Below, piece by piece: positions 47,741 through 59,093 of a stretch of DNA of 64,000 bases. Origin of the DNA: Siphonodentalium dalli (lineage: Eukaryota > Mollusca > Scaphopoda > Gadilida > Siphonodentaliidae). The DNA lies in assembly GCA_032622095.1 (NCBI GenBank), contig CP136061.1:174737692-174801691 (forward strand), given 5' to 3'. Numbering within the stretch: position 1 is the stretch's first letter; every line of letters begins with the position of its first letter. Position numbers and translations under genes: made by a program. Under the pieces are notes generated by a model. It was not told the DNA's origin and ran no database searches. It was given only the letters and a program-made list of their open reading frames with translations.

Positions 47741-49849
47741 TCAAGAACAATTCGGCCTATGTCTGTTTTGATAATCGACGAATCGAGCATGCTGTTTTGT
47801 TTATGAGTTTCTGTTTTTGGTTCTATTTGTCGTCATTACTTTTGGATTCTTCCACAGCCTCCTTTGTAAGCATATTTTCATTGGGGTGGAAGCTTGTTTA
47901 AAAGAATTAAAACTCTACACGTTTCAAGTTTTGATTCCAAGTTATTAAATTGTCCATTGAATTATTTTTGAATATTATTCATACAGCACATATCTCCTAG
48001 AAACGCTCCGAAGGAAACATAAAAAGAAATGGTTTCATAAAGGTAGTATCCCTTCAACACTAGCAATAGACTGTTCCAAAGTGAACGTGATAAAACATTC
48101 AAATATATATTTGATAAAAATCGAATAAATTACCAAACATGTGAAATAAATGCCATAAGATTACGATAATTACTACACATTGGCTTCAAATAGTTGATTT
48201 TCGATCGCAGGTATCTTGCTTCAAACAATGTTTGAGAACTATATTGTTCGGCTGATTTTCCTCACCTGATTTGCGCTTATTTTTGGCGCCATCAGTATCT
48301 TGTAAACAATTCATGCCACCAGGATTTCGATTCATCATTCAAGAATAAATTCGTTCTCAAAACTACGGGCAATAAATATAATTTCTCCCGTGTATTGTTT
48401 TTATCAATCATACTCAGTGTAAAATTGACAAGGTAATTCTAAAATGCAGATAACGAAATGCGCTAAATCATTAATTTTGAAAATGACGCGTCTTGCACGT
48501 GGTCGCCTCGCCGCCTATACTGACACAAATATTAAAAAACATAACACAAGTTTTACGCAGTCAATTCTTTAATTTTTCACATCACAATTTGGCGTATTTC
48601 CTGGAGACTATCTAAGTGATAATGCGCAGTGAATGTGAACATTAGTAATCTCACAAGAACAAATAATCAGCGGTGACAAAAATGTTTACCCCTCCGAGAA
48701 CCTCATATGCACCTACTGTTCGTACTTGTCCCAGTTATGATCCATAGATCCCTGCACATTTCGATGCGTGGATCATACGTGGATATATGACATAATATTT
48801 ATTGGCAAGTCATTTTAAAACAATGGACTGGCTATTAATATCGAAAGTACGCGCATTTGAGATATCAAACTAAATAAAAGTTAGCAAGACATCTTTTTGA
48901 AAACAAAAATTACGAAATATAGGAGCAGGCCTACTACAAATAAATCGCATCGTGTTACCTTGACATTGATGATGCAATCGTGATATTCGACAATGTCAAC
49001 ATAATTAGGCTATGTTCAACTTATCGAAATAATCAATAATTAGTAGTAATTACAGAAAACGAAATTAATGTAGAATATGAAAAGCAGCCCATGCATACAT
49101 TTAATTGCCAGTTAAATGTTATGATTACTATGCATATTTATAACCTTTGCACTGCAGATTTGCATGGAATTTTCCATTCATATTTTCACAGGTCTGTATA
49201 GACGCTCTTTATTTACCATATTATGATTCATGAAAAAACTATGGAATATTACTGCTAAATGTTGCTAAAACTTTACATGTACAGCAGGACACCCCCAATT
49301 TCCTGCTTAGGCTAAAGTTAAACCCACTGTGGAGATATATTTTTCTTTCTACTGCTGTCTACTGGCGAGATTTGTTGTTTCTATGCATGTGCTGGAAAAC
49401 AAAAATCCAATTGCGTTATAAAGCACATCAAATGCTGCATGGACATCGCACATTGCAATATAAATTTCGTCTAGGCTATGTATATTCGGAATATACGTGT
49501 ACACAGGCCCGATATTTTTTTTAAGCTTGAGTTGTCCCATGTTTGAAATTGTTTTATAAATCCGTTCACTGTGTGAAATCTTCAAGACGTATTATACCTA
49601 CTCTGCGATGCCACATGTGTTGTTCCCAGAAACGTAAATATTGATGACCCCAATTCCTGGAATCGGGCTAAAAATAGAACATACAACATCTCGTGTTAAG
49701 ACTGCACTCGATTGTCCGGGTAAAATACCAATATTGTACGTAGCACCCACTGATCACCACAGTATAACATATAATAGTTCTACGACACGTGTCCCCTGAT
49801 ACTGTTTATACTAACGATTTCTCATATTAGGAAACTATTAAATCAATAA
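47741..49849. other. No gene recognised
   Basis: Interior of the 46742-50122 element. A diverged repeat pairs 49141-49290 with 26092-26230. Minus frames 49349-49585 and 49827-50030 have no family signature. Confidence 0.4.
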
Positions 49850-50125
49850 TAAAGATAGGCTTATAAAACATAAAATCCCGATAAAAGTCCGGAATAATCC
49901 TGATACAGAAACTTTCCAAACAACATGCGTTGTTTTCGGAATATGATACTCCGAAATGAAAGTAAACTCCGATAGAATCCCGATAGACTATGGAAATATT
50001 CCGATAATTTCCCGAAAAACGTTGCGTCATTTCCCAATAATTTCCTGATAACTGTATATATATGCTATCGGGATCTATTGGGAAATAGGCTGATTTCCCG
50101 ATAGGAGTTTTGAGATGACCCCTTA

Positions 50126-51808
50126 CGTATGTTAGTTTATTACCTCACAATACAGGTCAAATTAGAATTGGGGTTTGGTACCTGATAGCCAATTTTCTTT
50201 GATAGTAATTGAAAGATGACAACACCCTATAGCCAACATACCTCATTTATATTGTCACCAAACTTCATATGGATCTTTGAGATGGCTTCTTGATGGGAGC
50301 GGTCAAATGTTCTCTCAATAATGCTTCAATAATGCTGTATTTAATACTTAGTCATTTAACTTTCCGAGTCGCTCCATTGACTCTTTCTTACACATGGAAC
50401 TATCCCCTCTCCAGTTGAGCTACAGTGTCATTGACACTTTCATTTGAATCTGTTATTTCTCGAGTACATTCTGCCACCTGGAAATAATTTGTCAAGGCAA
50501 CGGTCTCTGACCAAATTGCTGATCAAGAACGATAACTCTAGAATAAAGTGGCTTTGTGTGTATATATATCTGACAATCGGGCCATATTTCGTTTAACAAA
50601 ATGTTGCTGAATAACACGTTTTGAGCAATTTTATACTATAGTTGACTGTGATTAGCATTATTTTTGGGCAATTAATCGACTCTGATAACTGAAGCGGCAT
50701 GTGTGTCATTGTTTCAGCGGTTATGCTGGGGGATGTGTTAGTTTACCACACCAAAATACAGATCTAGTTCAAATATGGGTTTCGTCTGCCTGATTTTGAC
50801 TGAGTATAATGCCCCTTTTTCGACTTAGATTTTACCTGATTTGCGGTTTCCGGATGATAACTTTAGACTAAATCAAGTGAACTGAACCAAATTTGGTATG
50901 TTAGTTTACCACCCCAACATACAGATCAAGTTCAAATATGGGTTTCGTCCGCATGATTTTGACTGAGTTATGTCCCTTTTTCGACTTAGATTTCAGCTGA
51001 TATTCTGTTTCCCGATTATTGTGTTTTATTTTTGTTTTTATTTCGTCTTAAGTCAAAGGTTTCAAACAAATGAATTAAACCTTGCCCCACTCTACTCCAG
51101 AAACGGGCGTATTATGCCATGCCCCGACTGCATGCTCTTATTAAAAAATGGGACATATTATGTTATTGGTCTGTTGTTGGTCTCTCCGGTTGATAAATAT
51201 TCTGGAATGAAATTTGGTATGTGGGTTTACTAGCACAAACATTTGAATTTGGTTTCCGCTGCCAATTTTCACCAGAGTTATGACCTTTTTTGTTGGAATT
51301 TGCACTCAATTGTTGTTTCTGGATAATAACTTTAAAGTCTGAAGCGAATATAATGAAATTGTGTATGAGTTTATTAGCCCAAAATACAGGTCAAGTTTGA
51401 TTTTGGTTCTGTCCGCCAATTATCACCTGAGTTATGGCCCTTTGTTGGAATTACTACTGGCGTATTTTACCAAGCCCTAGTGATGCTTCTGTTGCATTGA
51501 TCATCGATGCGTGTTATGGCTGGTATATTACTATGAATTCCCCTGTAAATACTTCTTTGGGACTACATACTAACAGAAACACTGTGGACACCCACATGCT
51601 TTGTTTTTCTTCCATATATATTTTTGCCATATTTACTGCCTATTTTCAGGCTTTCCATCCCTTTAACACATTTTAGCCACATAAAATATCAACAGTTGGA
51701 TTTAAATATATTTGGTGCAGTGATAGACCATTATGAGGGAAATGGGTTTCATCATTGATTTTCGCCAGTTATGGACCTACTTGAACTTACAAAATACCAA
51801 CATAGTCT
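50126..51808. repeat. Degraded tandem units and R1 3' end
   Basis: 50240-50445 is an R1 3' end (AGTGTCATTGACACT at 50424-50438). 50730-51480 holds several units with 'aaatttggtatgttagttta', 'cccaaaatacag', 'atatgggtttcgtccg' and 'gagttatg..cctttt'. No gene. Confidence 0.6.
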
Positions 51809-52115
51809 GGGTCATCTCAAAACTCTAATCGGTACCGATTGCCATTTACCGATTGTATTAAAGCCTTTTGAATAGGAAAACAATCGGTAAGTCGGACAGC
51901 CTAATCACAGTAGTAGTGTCATGAACGTAAAATCGGTACCGATTCTACCAATCAAAATCCAAGATTGAACGCATTACGTCGCAGTCGGTAAGCCAATCGG
52001 TGAAATCGGTACCGATTGAAACTTTTAACGTTTCATTTGTTGTTGTATGAAAAAGTGAACACCGCAGTCGTAAAGACACTCGGTGAAATCGGTACCGATT
52101 GAGACGCTTTATGTT
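51809..52115. mobile_element. Short-word array element, ATCGGTACCGATT family
   Basis: Begins GGGTCATCTCAAAACTC, the same terminal wording as the 46742-50122 element, then five or more ATCGGTACCGATT palindromic words to about 52100. The right end is not identified. Confidence 0.5.
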
Positions 52116-52373
52116 GGATTTTTGTTATACATTGATCTAGGGCCTAGATGATCGTGGATTTTCCATCGAATAAAAAATCCAATAGTAGTTTATTTGCATT
52201 GTTTTAGGTATTAGGTATTATTAGACTAATTGGCAGTAACAATTATCCTCATCAGAAATACTTCTATTTCTATTTCGTACTTTACATAATTATGCACATA
52301 AATTGTATCATTTTCACTCCACTTTCATCTTATCAAATTACACTTTAATCATCATTGATTGTCATATCATCTA

Positions 52374-52875
52374 CCAAATTGCCAAATGGCCGGACAAACA
52401 TATCCCAAATACAAGCACAAAATACCGGGCATATCTCGCCTGTTCCTATAAATAACATACTCAGCTACAACTCTGCACAGTGATAAAATCGTTCCGGGCG
52501 TCAAATTGAGTTTAGAAAAATTTTCAACATTAGCGACGAGTGACTCGTCGCCATCCATGTTTTCAATGTTTTCGTATACTTATTCAATCGGTAATTGGAA
52601 AGACCGGTGTTCTGCAACAAATAGTATGTCGGAACACATGCACTTTTTTCAGAACACTGGTTCCCTTCTCACGATGTTAATAAATAAAATGGCGATATGG
52701 ATGGCGCCGAGTCACTCGTCGCTAATGGTGAAAAATGTTTTAAACTCCGTTAATTTGGCGTCCGGAACGATTTAACACTGAGGAGTTGTAGCTGAGTATG
52801 TTATTTATAGGTAACAGGCGACATATGCCCGGTATTTTGTGCTTGTATATGGGATATGTTTGTTCGGATATTTGG
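52374..52875. mobile_element. Foldback MITE, about 500 bp, TA flanks
   Basis: Arms of about 180 bp: left 'ccggacaaacatatccca', 'aaataccgggcatat' and 'gcgacgagtgactcgtcgcc' face the inverted right 'tgggatatgtttgttcgg', 'atgcccggtatttt' and 'gccgagtcactcgtcgct'. TA lies at both outer edges (52372-52373, 52876-52877). Frames within (52367-52558, 52506-52775) follow the arms and are not genes. Confidence 0.75.
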
Positions 52876-52903
52876 TAATTCTTTCATAACTTGAGTTCCT
52901 TAT

Positions 52904-54757
52904 TAGCTCAACTTACTTTTGTAAGTTTGAGCTATTGCCATGGTTTGGCGTCTGTGTGTCCGTGTGTCCGTCAACAATTTCCTTTGGCGCGGGCTACAGG
53001 TCGTACATTTGGTCTGATCTTTATGAAATTTGTCATGAATGTTGACATGTAGATGGGAACGAGTCATTTTGGGGTCATACGGCCAAAAAACATGGCTGCT
53101 GGCAGCCATCTTGGATTTCAGGATTCAATCCATTGGCGCGGGCTACAGGTCGTACTGTTCGTCTGATCATCATAAAATTTGTCATGGATGTTAATAATGA
53201 CATGTAGATGCGAACGAGCGATTTTGGGGTCGTTCGGCCAAAAAACATGGCTGCCAGCAGCCATCTTGGATTTTACTCTTTGCATGACTAAATCCTTTGG
53301 CGCGGGCTACAGGTCGTTGCGTTGGTCGGAAGTTTATGAAATTTGTCATGGATGTTAACATTGACATGTAGATGGGAACGAGTGATTTTGGAGTCGTTCG
53401 GCCAAAAAACATGGCCGCCAGCAGCCATCTTGGATTTTACTCTTTGCATGACTAAATCCTTTCGCGCGGGCTACAGGTTGTACCTTTTGTCTAATCTTTA
53501 TGAAATTTGTCATGAATGTTGACATTGACATGTAGATGGGAACGAATCATTGTGGGGTCATTCGGCCAAAAAACATGGCTGCTGGCGGCCATCTTAGATT
53601 TCAAAATTCAATCCATTGGCACGGGCTACAGGTCGTACTGTTCGTCTGATCATCATGAAATTTGTCATGGATGTTAATATTGACATGTAGATGGGAACGA
53701 GTCATTTTTTGGGGTCGTTCGGCCAAAAAACATGGCCGCCAGCAGCCATCTTCGATTTTACTCTTTGCATGACTAAATCCTTTGGCGCGGGCTACATGTC
53801 GTAGATTTTATCTGAAGATCATGAAATTTGTCATGGATGTTAACAATGACATGTAGATGGCAACGAGTCATTTTGGGGTCGTTCGGCTGAAAAACATGGC
53901 TGCCAGCAGCCATCTTGGATTTTACTCTTTGCATGACTAAATCCTTTGGCGCGGGCTACAGGTCGTACCTTGGTCTAATCTTTATGAAATTTGTCATCAA
54001 TGTTAATATTGACATGTAGATGGGAACGAGTCATTTTGGGGTCGTTCGGCCGAAAAACATGGCCGCCAGCAGCCATCTTGGATTTTACTCTTTGAATGAC
54101 TAAATCCTTTGGCGCTGGCTACAGGTCGTAGCTTTTATCGGAAGATCATGAAATTTGTCATGGATGTTAATATTGATATGTAGATGGGAACGAGTTATTT
54201 TGGGGTCATTCAGCCAAAAAACATGGCTGCTGGCAGCCATCTTGGATTTCAAGATTCAATCCATTGGTGCGGGCTACAGGTCGTACTGTTCGTCTGATCA
54301 TCATGAAATTTGTCATGGATGTTAACACTGACATGTAGATGGGAACGAGTGATTTTGGAGTCGTTCGGCCAAAAAACATGGCCGCCAGCAGCCATCTTGG
54401 ATTTTACTCTTTGCATGACTACATCCTTTTGCGTGGGCTACAGGTTGTACCTTGGTCTAATCTTTATGAAATTTGTCATGGATGTTAATAATGACATGTA
54501 GATGGGAACGAGTGATTTTGGGGTCGTTCGGCCAAAAAACATGGCCGCCAGTAGCTATCTTGGATTTTACTCTTTGCATGACTAAATCCTTTGGTGCGGG
54601 CTACAGGTCGTAGCTTTGGTCAGATGGTCATGAAATTTGTCATGGATGATAACAATGACATGTAGATGGGAACGAGTCGTTTTGGGGTCATTCTGTCCAA
54701 AAACATGGCCACCAGCAGCCATCTTGGATTTTACTCTTTGCATGACTAAATCCTTTC
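52904..54757 (+). repeat. R1 repeat, 3'-truncated, about 11 units of 164 bp
   Basis: R1 hairpin at 52904-52933, then 'ccatggtttggcgtctgtgt', then the same two unit types as 30959-33690, mostly with 'ggcgcgggctacaggtcgta'. The array stops inside a unit at about 54757 without the R1 3' end. Confidence 0.85.
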
Positions 54758-54758
54758 G

Positions 54759-54920
54759 GAAGATAATATTTGTCGTGTGTGCGACTATTCTTTTTCGGGA
54801 GATGAACTCGCTGCATCAACCGGAAAGCTGCATCCGAGAGCAAAAATTAAGGTCGTCATCAAAAATGATGCTTTAGAACTATTTAAAAGCATAAAATTAA
54901 GTCATTTCCTCGGTGTTTAA
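54759..54920 (+). pseudogene. Orphan coding-like segment with a CxxC, product unknown
   Basis: A 53-codon frame ending at TAA (54918-54920), open only back to 54750. It includes EDNICRVCDYSFSGDELAAS, then TGKLHPRAKIKVV, then an LELFKSIKLSHFLGV tail. There is no ATG and no good acceptor nearby, so it could be the end of an exon from another gene or transposon carried to the truncated R1 end. Composition is protein-like, but I do not recognise the family. Confidence 0.3.
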
Positions 54921-55742
54921 CTTTCAGATGACTTTTTTTACGACAAATAATTTGATTTACAAACCATGTTACAATAAAGTAAATCAAATACACGGACATG
55001 AGTGAGTTCTATTTATATTTATGGGAGGCCAAGTTGGTACCATGCGCAGGCCTATCTATCAGGTCTAGCACATCCTTCAAATTAATCCGAATCGTACCGA
55101 ATATATAATTTCGAAGCCATTTTTTCTGTCTCTGTTGTATTTGCAAGCATCGCTTTCGATCGGAGAAATACCGACTCTGTTACTATATTTAGAGGTGACA
55201 TTATGGGAGTCTCTGCCCACTAACACTTGTTTATTAACCCATGCGGTTTCATTGGACGGAAAATAATTTACGCAATCAATCAGATTACGGAATCCCGAGG
55301 ACTTGGAAATGAGATAGCGATGTTATCCGTCAGACCTAATATTCAATGTTGTAATGAATATTTAGGTATGAGTTTACTCAGACTGGTCCAGTAACTGTGT
55401 TTATCCAGACTAAAAGTGAGTGATTTGGCTTCACACCCAATGGCTTAAACCACAGCTGTCAATCAAACTCAAAATGGGCGTGCATTTGTCGCCAAGATGT
55501 AAACATGATTTGCAAAACATCAATTACCACGTTCGATCTGGGCTCGATTATCACAATGCACGCGTGACAATTACCTAACACTTAATTAGTTAATATACTG
55601 GTAAATACTTCATTACCGGAGTAATGTATTTGAACTGTAAATTTGGCATAACAGTATACTTTCTAATAGTCCTCAGTTCATTGAGGGTATATAGGGTGTA
55701 CTGTAGATGTAGAATATCAATGCTATATCAACCTACTTAAAA
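54921..55742. other. Intronic, no gene recognised
   Basis: Unique-looking sequence up to the duplicated block before exon 5. Confidence 0.45.
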
Positions 55743-55810
55743 AGACATTAATTGTTTATTTTACTACTTCAAACTGATAATTTATGACCATGCCACTTCA
55801 ATCATTTGAA
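55743..55810 (+). repeat. 68-bp direct repeat, upstream copy
   Basis: Identical over 68 bp to 56291-56358 ('agacattaattgttta' ... 'cacttcaatcatttgaa'). The two copies bracket exon 5. Confidence 0.95.
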
Positions 55811-55919
55811 TATTCAATGGCATGTATCGTCTCTTTTTTGTTTTAAAGAATTTTGATATCAAGCCTGATTTTTTTTCTTTAATAATGTATATACTAAAAT
55901 ATGTTCTCGCTCTTTTCAG

Positions 55920-56260
55920 ATCAGATGTAGCCAGTCTGCAGTCATATATGAGTGAGCTACAAAAATGTGTCAGTCCGTTAGAAGAGATTGGTGAACTTTT
56001 TTGCAACAATGATGGAGTTAGGTGGTCTTCTATAGCTGATGTTGTGCAACTCATGGTCAGTCAAATCAGAGACAAGTGCACAGCTGCTTCAGAGCTTTCC
56101 AACTTAGTGTGGAATAATTCTCAGCAGAATATAAAGTTCAGTGGTGTACCAGATGTAGAGTACACTGACCAGATGGAACTTTTGATATCAAGAATACTTT
56201 TCACTGTGCAGAAATTGTCCAAGAATCATGACATTGAGGAAGAGTCATCTAATGGTGAAT
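55920..56260 (+). CDS. Midasin-like gene, internal exon 5 of 6
   Basis: 341 nt, the longest exon: acceptor gctcttttcag, donor gtgagt. It enters with one base completing Arg and leaves one T for the next codon (Cys). It encodes 114 residues of mostly helix: SDVASLQSYMSELQKCVSPL, WSSIADVVQLMVSQIRDKC, LSNLVWNNSQQN, MELLISRILFTVQKLSKNH, ending in an acidic DIEEESSNGE. A helical block followed by an acidic loop after an 'iL.avQ.l.k'-like helix is how I remember the midasin linker shortly before its acidic region. No catalytic residues are expected here. A perfect 68-bp repeat flanks this exon. Confidence 0.8.
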
Positions 56261-56290
56261 GTGAGTTATAAATGGACATATATGATTCAT

Positions 56291-56358
56291 AGACATTAAT
56301 TGTTTATTTTACTACTTCAAACTGATAATTTATGACCATGCCACTTCAATCATTTGAA
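56291..56358 (+). repeat. 68-bp direct repeat, downstream copy
   Basis: Perfect match to 55743-55810, offset 548 bp. Confidence 0.95.
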
Positions 56359-57120
56359 GAATGCACCATCAGACTGTTATTGTCAAAATATTCAACAACA
56401 TTGGCTGTGTCCTTTTGTGGAACATGATGTCTGAACTACGCAAAAATGTAAACAAACAGCCTGATCAAATCATAATGTTACCCTCACACCATAGCGTATG
56501 CTGAAACCTATGAGTTGCGTGTAAAAAATATTTGTATACGCACCAAACGCAACCGAAATCAACAATTTTGTCAATTTGTAACCTATTCGACCTATGGGTC
56601 TGTCCAACATTTTTTGGTGGAGTTATCCCCCTTTTTCAACTTAGAATTTTTTTGCAACATGCATAAATTTGTCCAAGCTTTTATTCCTACATTTATAGGT
56701 CAATGTTTTTTAATCTTGGCACTGATATTTAGTACCATGGGAATAGGGTCCTGCGAATTGGATATTTTGATCGAATCGAATTCACGAAATCGGATCGAAT
56801 ATCGAATCGAATCATATATGTGTGTTGCTTCTCAATTAGGCATGTTTTGTTAACGATTAGACGATTTGTGAAACGTTCTATGAACTACATGCATGAAGTT
56901 CCATCACAACTTATGTGGCGATGAATCGTCGTTTGAGATACTATTAACTTCGATTTATAATTGTCGAGAAAAAAAAACAAATTAAAACGTCCATGCTGCC
57001 ATCACGACAATTAATATATTACCACTAAACGGATTATCGGAACTAAAATCACGCAAAATTTATATAGTTTGCATGTACATGCAAAATTGCAATTCGGCAT
57101 TTGGAAACACTTGTTGTTAT

Positions 57121-57255
57121 AAACTTGAAGACGCAACAACAGTCGAAGGGTAGATGATTCCATAGATGGGTAGTTGTCCCAGATGCTTGCGTTTTATACA
57201 CCATGTTGCATTCATCACACGTGTAAGTCCCTGCACTGCCTGAAGCTTTATCATG
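57121..57255 (-). pseudogene. BED-type zinc-finger fragment of the hAT element
   Basis: The minus-strand frame reads KHDKASGSAGTYTCDECNMV, then YKTQASGTTTHLWNHL, with C-x2-C and a later H in the spacing of a BED finger, the N-terminal DNA-binding module of hAT transposases. After NHL the expected last ligand is replaced by PFDCCC, so the module may be broken or use Cys. Upstream on its own strand the frame runs into the nested foldback element at 57256-57786, which separates the finger from any original start codon. Confidence 0.65.
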
Positions 57256-57786
57256 TTTAAAGGTACTCAATCCGAACAGAGGGTCCCCATCTCAACAGAT
57301 TCCAACAACAACAATCCGATCAGAGGGTCCTATATTACTATTTCTTTGGCTTTGGGGGTAAAAAATATTTGATTCGAGTCGAGGAACCCATCAAACAAAG
57401 CTCATAGTTATTAGATATTGATTTTTGAAATTTGTTATTTACTCGAGATGAGTACTAATAATTTTTGAAATTTGTTATTTACTCGAGATGAGTACTAATA
57501 ATTGCCTTCAACTGCCGTAATCTGCTCGGGATGTGTATACCAAAATCTATTCAAACAGACAAGGATGGATAACTCTAAAATCAAGTGGTAATAATAACGC
57601 AATTTTGACTGAGTTCTGGGCCAGAAAGTATTCCCGATAATGAAAAATAATAGATTTCTAAAATCGATATCTAACAAATCTGAGCTTTGATGGGTGACTT
57701 CCTCGACTCGAATCAAATATTTTTGACCCCCGAAGCCATTGAAATAGTAATTGAGAGGAGTTTTATCGGATTGAGTACCTTTAAAA
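57256..57786. mobile_element. Foldback element nested in the hAT transposon
   Basis: The ends TTTAAAGGTACTCAATCCGA and the inverted TCGGATTGAGTACCTTTAAA face each other. Further in, 'atatttgattcgagtcgagg' pairs with 'cctcgactcgaatcaaatat'. A 40-bp unit is exactly doubled at 57421-57500 inside it. Confidence 0.7.
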
Positions 57787-58678
57787 TAAACATGAATGAC
57801 TGTCGACATTTTGTCCAGTGTAAACGAAAGCTCCGAAACTGAAAGACAACTTCAAAAGAAAACACCGCCAAAATGCTCTTTTCAACACGTGTTTACAGTC
57901 TCAACGATATTACATAACGCGGAATCTGAGACGGATAGACGATGGATAACGCTATCGGTTGCTCAGTCTCATAGCAACCGATAGCTACTCGCGTCGTCGG
58001 TCCATCGGCAATCTCCGAGCTTTTGCTACCATTTTAAAGCTATAATTCCCGTCGTATTTAGTCGTCCTATAGTGGCTAATTGCTGGCTATAATTATATTT
58101 AATAACATGCGAACATCCGCGATGTAGAATAAGAATTATTAGGTGTATATATACATAATTTTCTGGAATTAAATGCCACAAAAACAGCTAAGATCGACAT
58201 GTGTACTTGTCCGTAAACAGCTTACGTTTCCGTCAAAGTATATTCGAAATTTCGAGTTGGCAATTTCGACTCGAATTCGAATCGAATTTGACTTTCGATT
58301 CGAATCTCGAATCGAATATCGAATATTCGCAGGAGCCTACATGGGAACCTGTGCACCTGCGATTATGATGTCTGTCTGACTTTTTTTTTGTGGAGTTATT
58401 CCCCTTTTTCGACTTAAGAACATTTTCGCAACATGCATAATTTTGTCCGAGCTTTTATTCCTACATTTTTCGGTCAATAGGTTTAAGATTAGGGTTGTGC
58501 ACCTGCAATGGGAACTGTTATTTTATTATTTTAACTAAATGTTTACTGACATGTAAAACATCTTAGTATTTTAAAAACACGGGGGGTATATCCTTAGTCC
58601 CATTGGGACAGTCACACCTCAAGTTGGATATTACTGGCTGTAAAGATATTTCCTTGAAAGTTTTGCTTGTTTACCATA

Positions 58679-58879
58679 CAGTAATGCCCTAAATAATTGT
58701 ATTCCTTTACCACAGCAGAATTATGGGTAATTTTTCAGGATTTAGTCGGAAATATGGCTTGTTGCCATTCATCGGAGAGCTCTCTGGTGAATGGCAACAA
58801 TCCATATTTCTGACAAAATCCTGAAAAATTACCCATAATTCTGCTGTGGTTAAGGAGTCGATTATTTAGGGCATTACTG
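58679..58879. mobile_element. Tc1/mariner-type snapback MITE
   Basis: A 201-bp near-perfect hairpin: CAGTAATGCCCTAAATAAT at the left, inverted at the right, arms about 95 bp, tip near 'cggagagctctctg'. TA flanks at 58677-58678 and 58880-58881. In the same intron as the hAT element. Confidence 0.85.
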
Positions 58880-59093
58880 TAGGTCGTTTGTTGAACTTAT
58901 TACCTTAACATTTCCCCATCAATGAATAATACTTCTACACTTGTATTATACCATTTTACCTGTCTCAGAGCAATTAGAACTTCACATGTTATTTATCTAT
59001 TAATGATAATATTTTCTAACCTTTTCATACAAGATATAATTATGCTGAATGTCAGGTAAATGATTTGGAGCTATGACTTGATTATATTTATAG

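Larger units (their letters stand above)
46742..50122. mobile_element. Putative 3.4-kb TIR element with TTA duplication and TTTCCCGATAA words
   Basis: The left end GGGGTCAAACTACTATCGGG and the inverted right end (GGGGTCATCTCAAAACTCC, then TATCGGG) share their outer and inner parts, with TTA outside both (46739-46741, 50123-50125). Subterminal regions at 46760-46930 and 49850-50100 are arrays of TTCCCGATAA/ATCCCGATA words. Inside are an R4 repeat (46935-47740) and otherwise unremarkable AT-rich DNA, with no transposase found. Confidence 0.55.
56744..58339. mobile_element. hAT transposon, non-autonomous, 1.6 kb
   Basis: The ends TAGGGTCCTGCGAAT and inverted TAGGCTCCTGCGAAT are flanked by a perfect 8-bp target duplication CATGGGAA (56736-56743, 58340-58347). 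TAGGG-type ends plus 8 bp are hAT hallmarks. Subterminal arrays of TCGAAT/ATTCGA words lie at both ends (56765-56815, 58230-58325). It contains a BED-finger fragment on the minus strand and a nested foldback insertion. The hAT transposase catalytic domain is absent. It lies in the intron between exons 5 and 6. Confidence 0.9.

Noticed and set aside
51236-51676. 80-codon plus frame 51434-51676 as a membrane protein
   Set aside because: Hydrophobic but lies across degraded repeat units, with no family signature.
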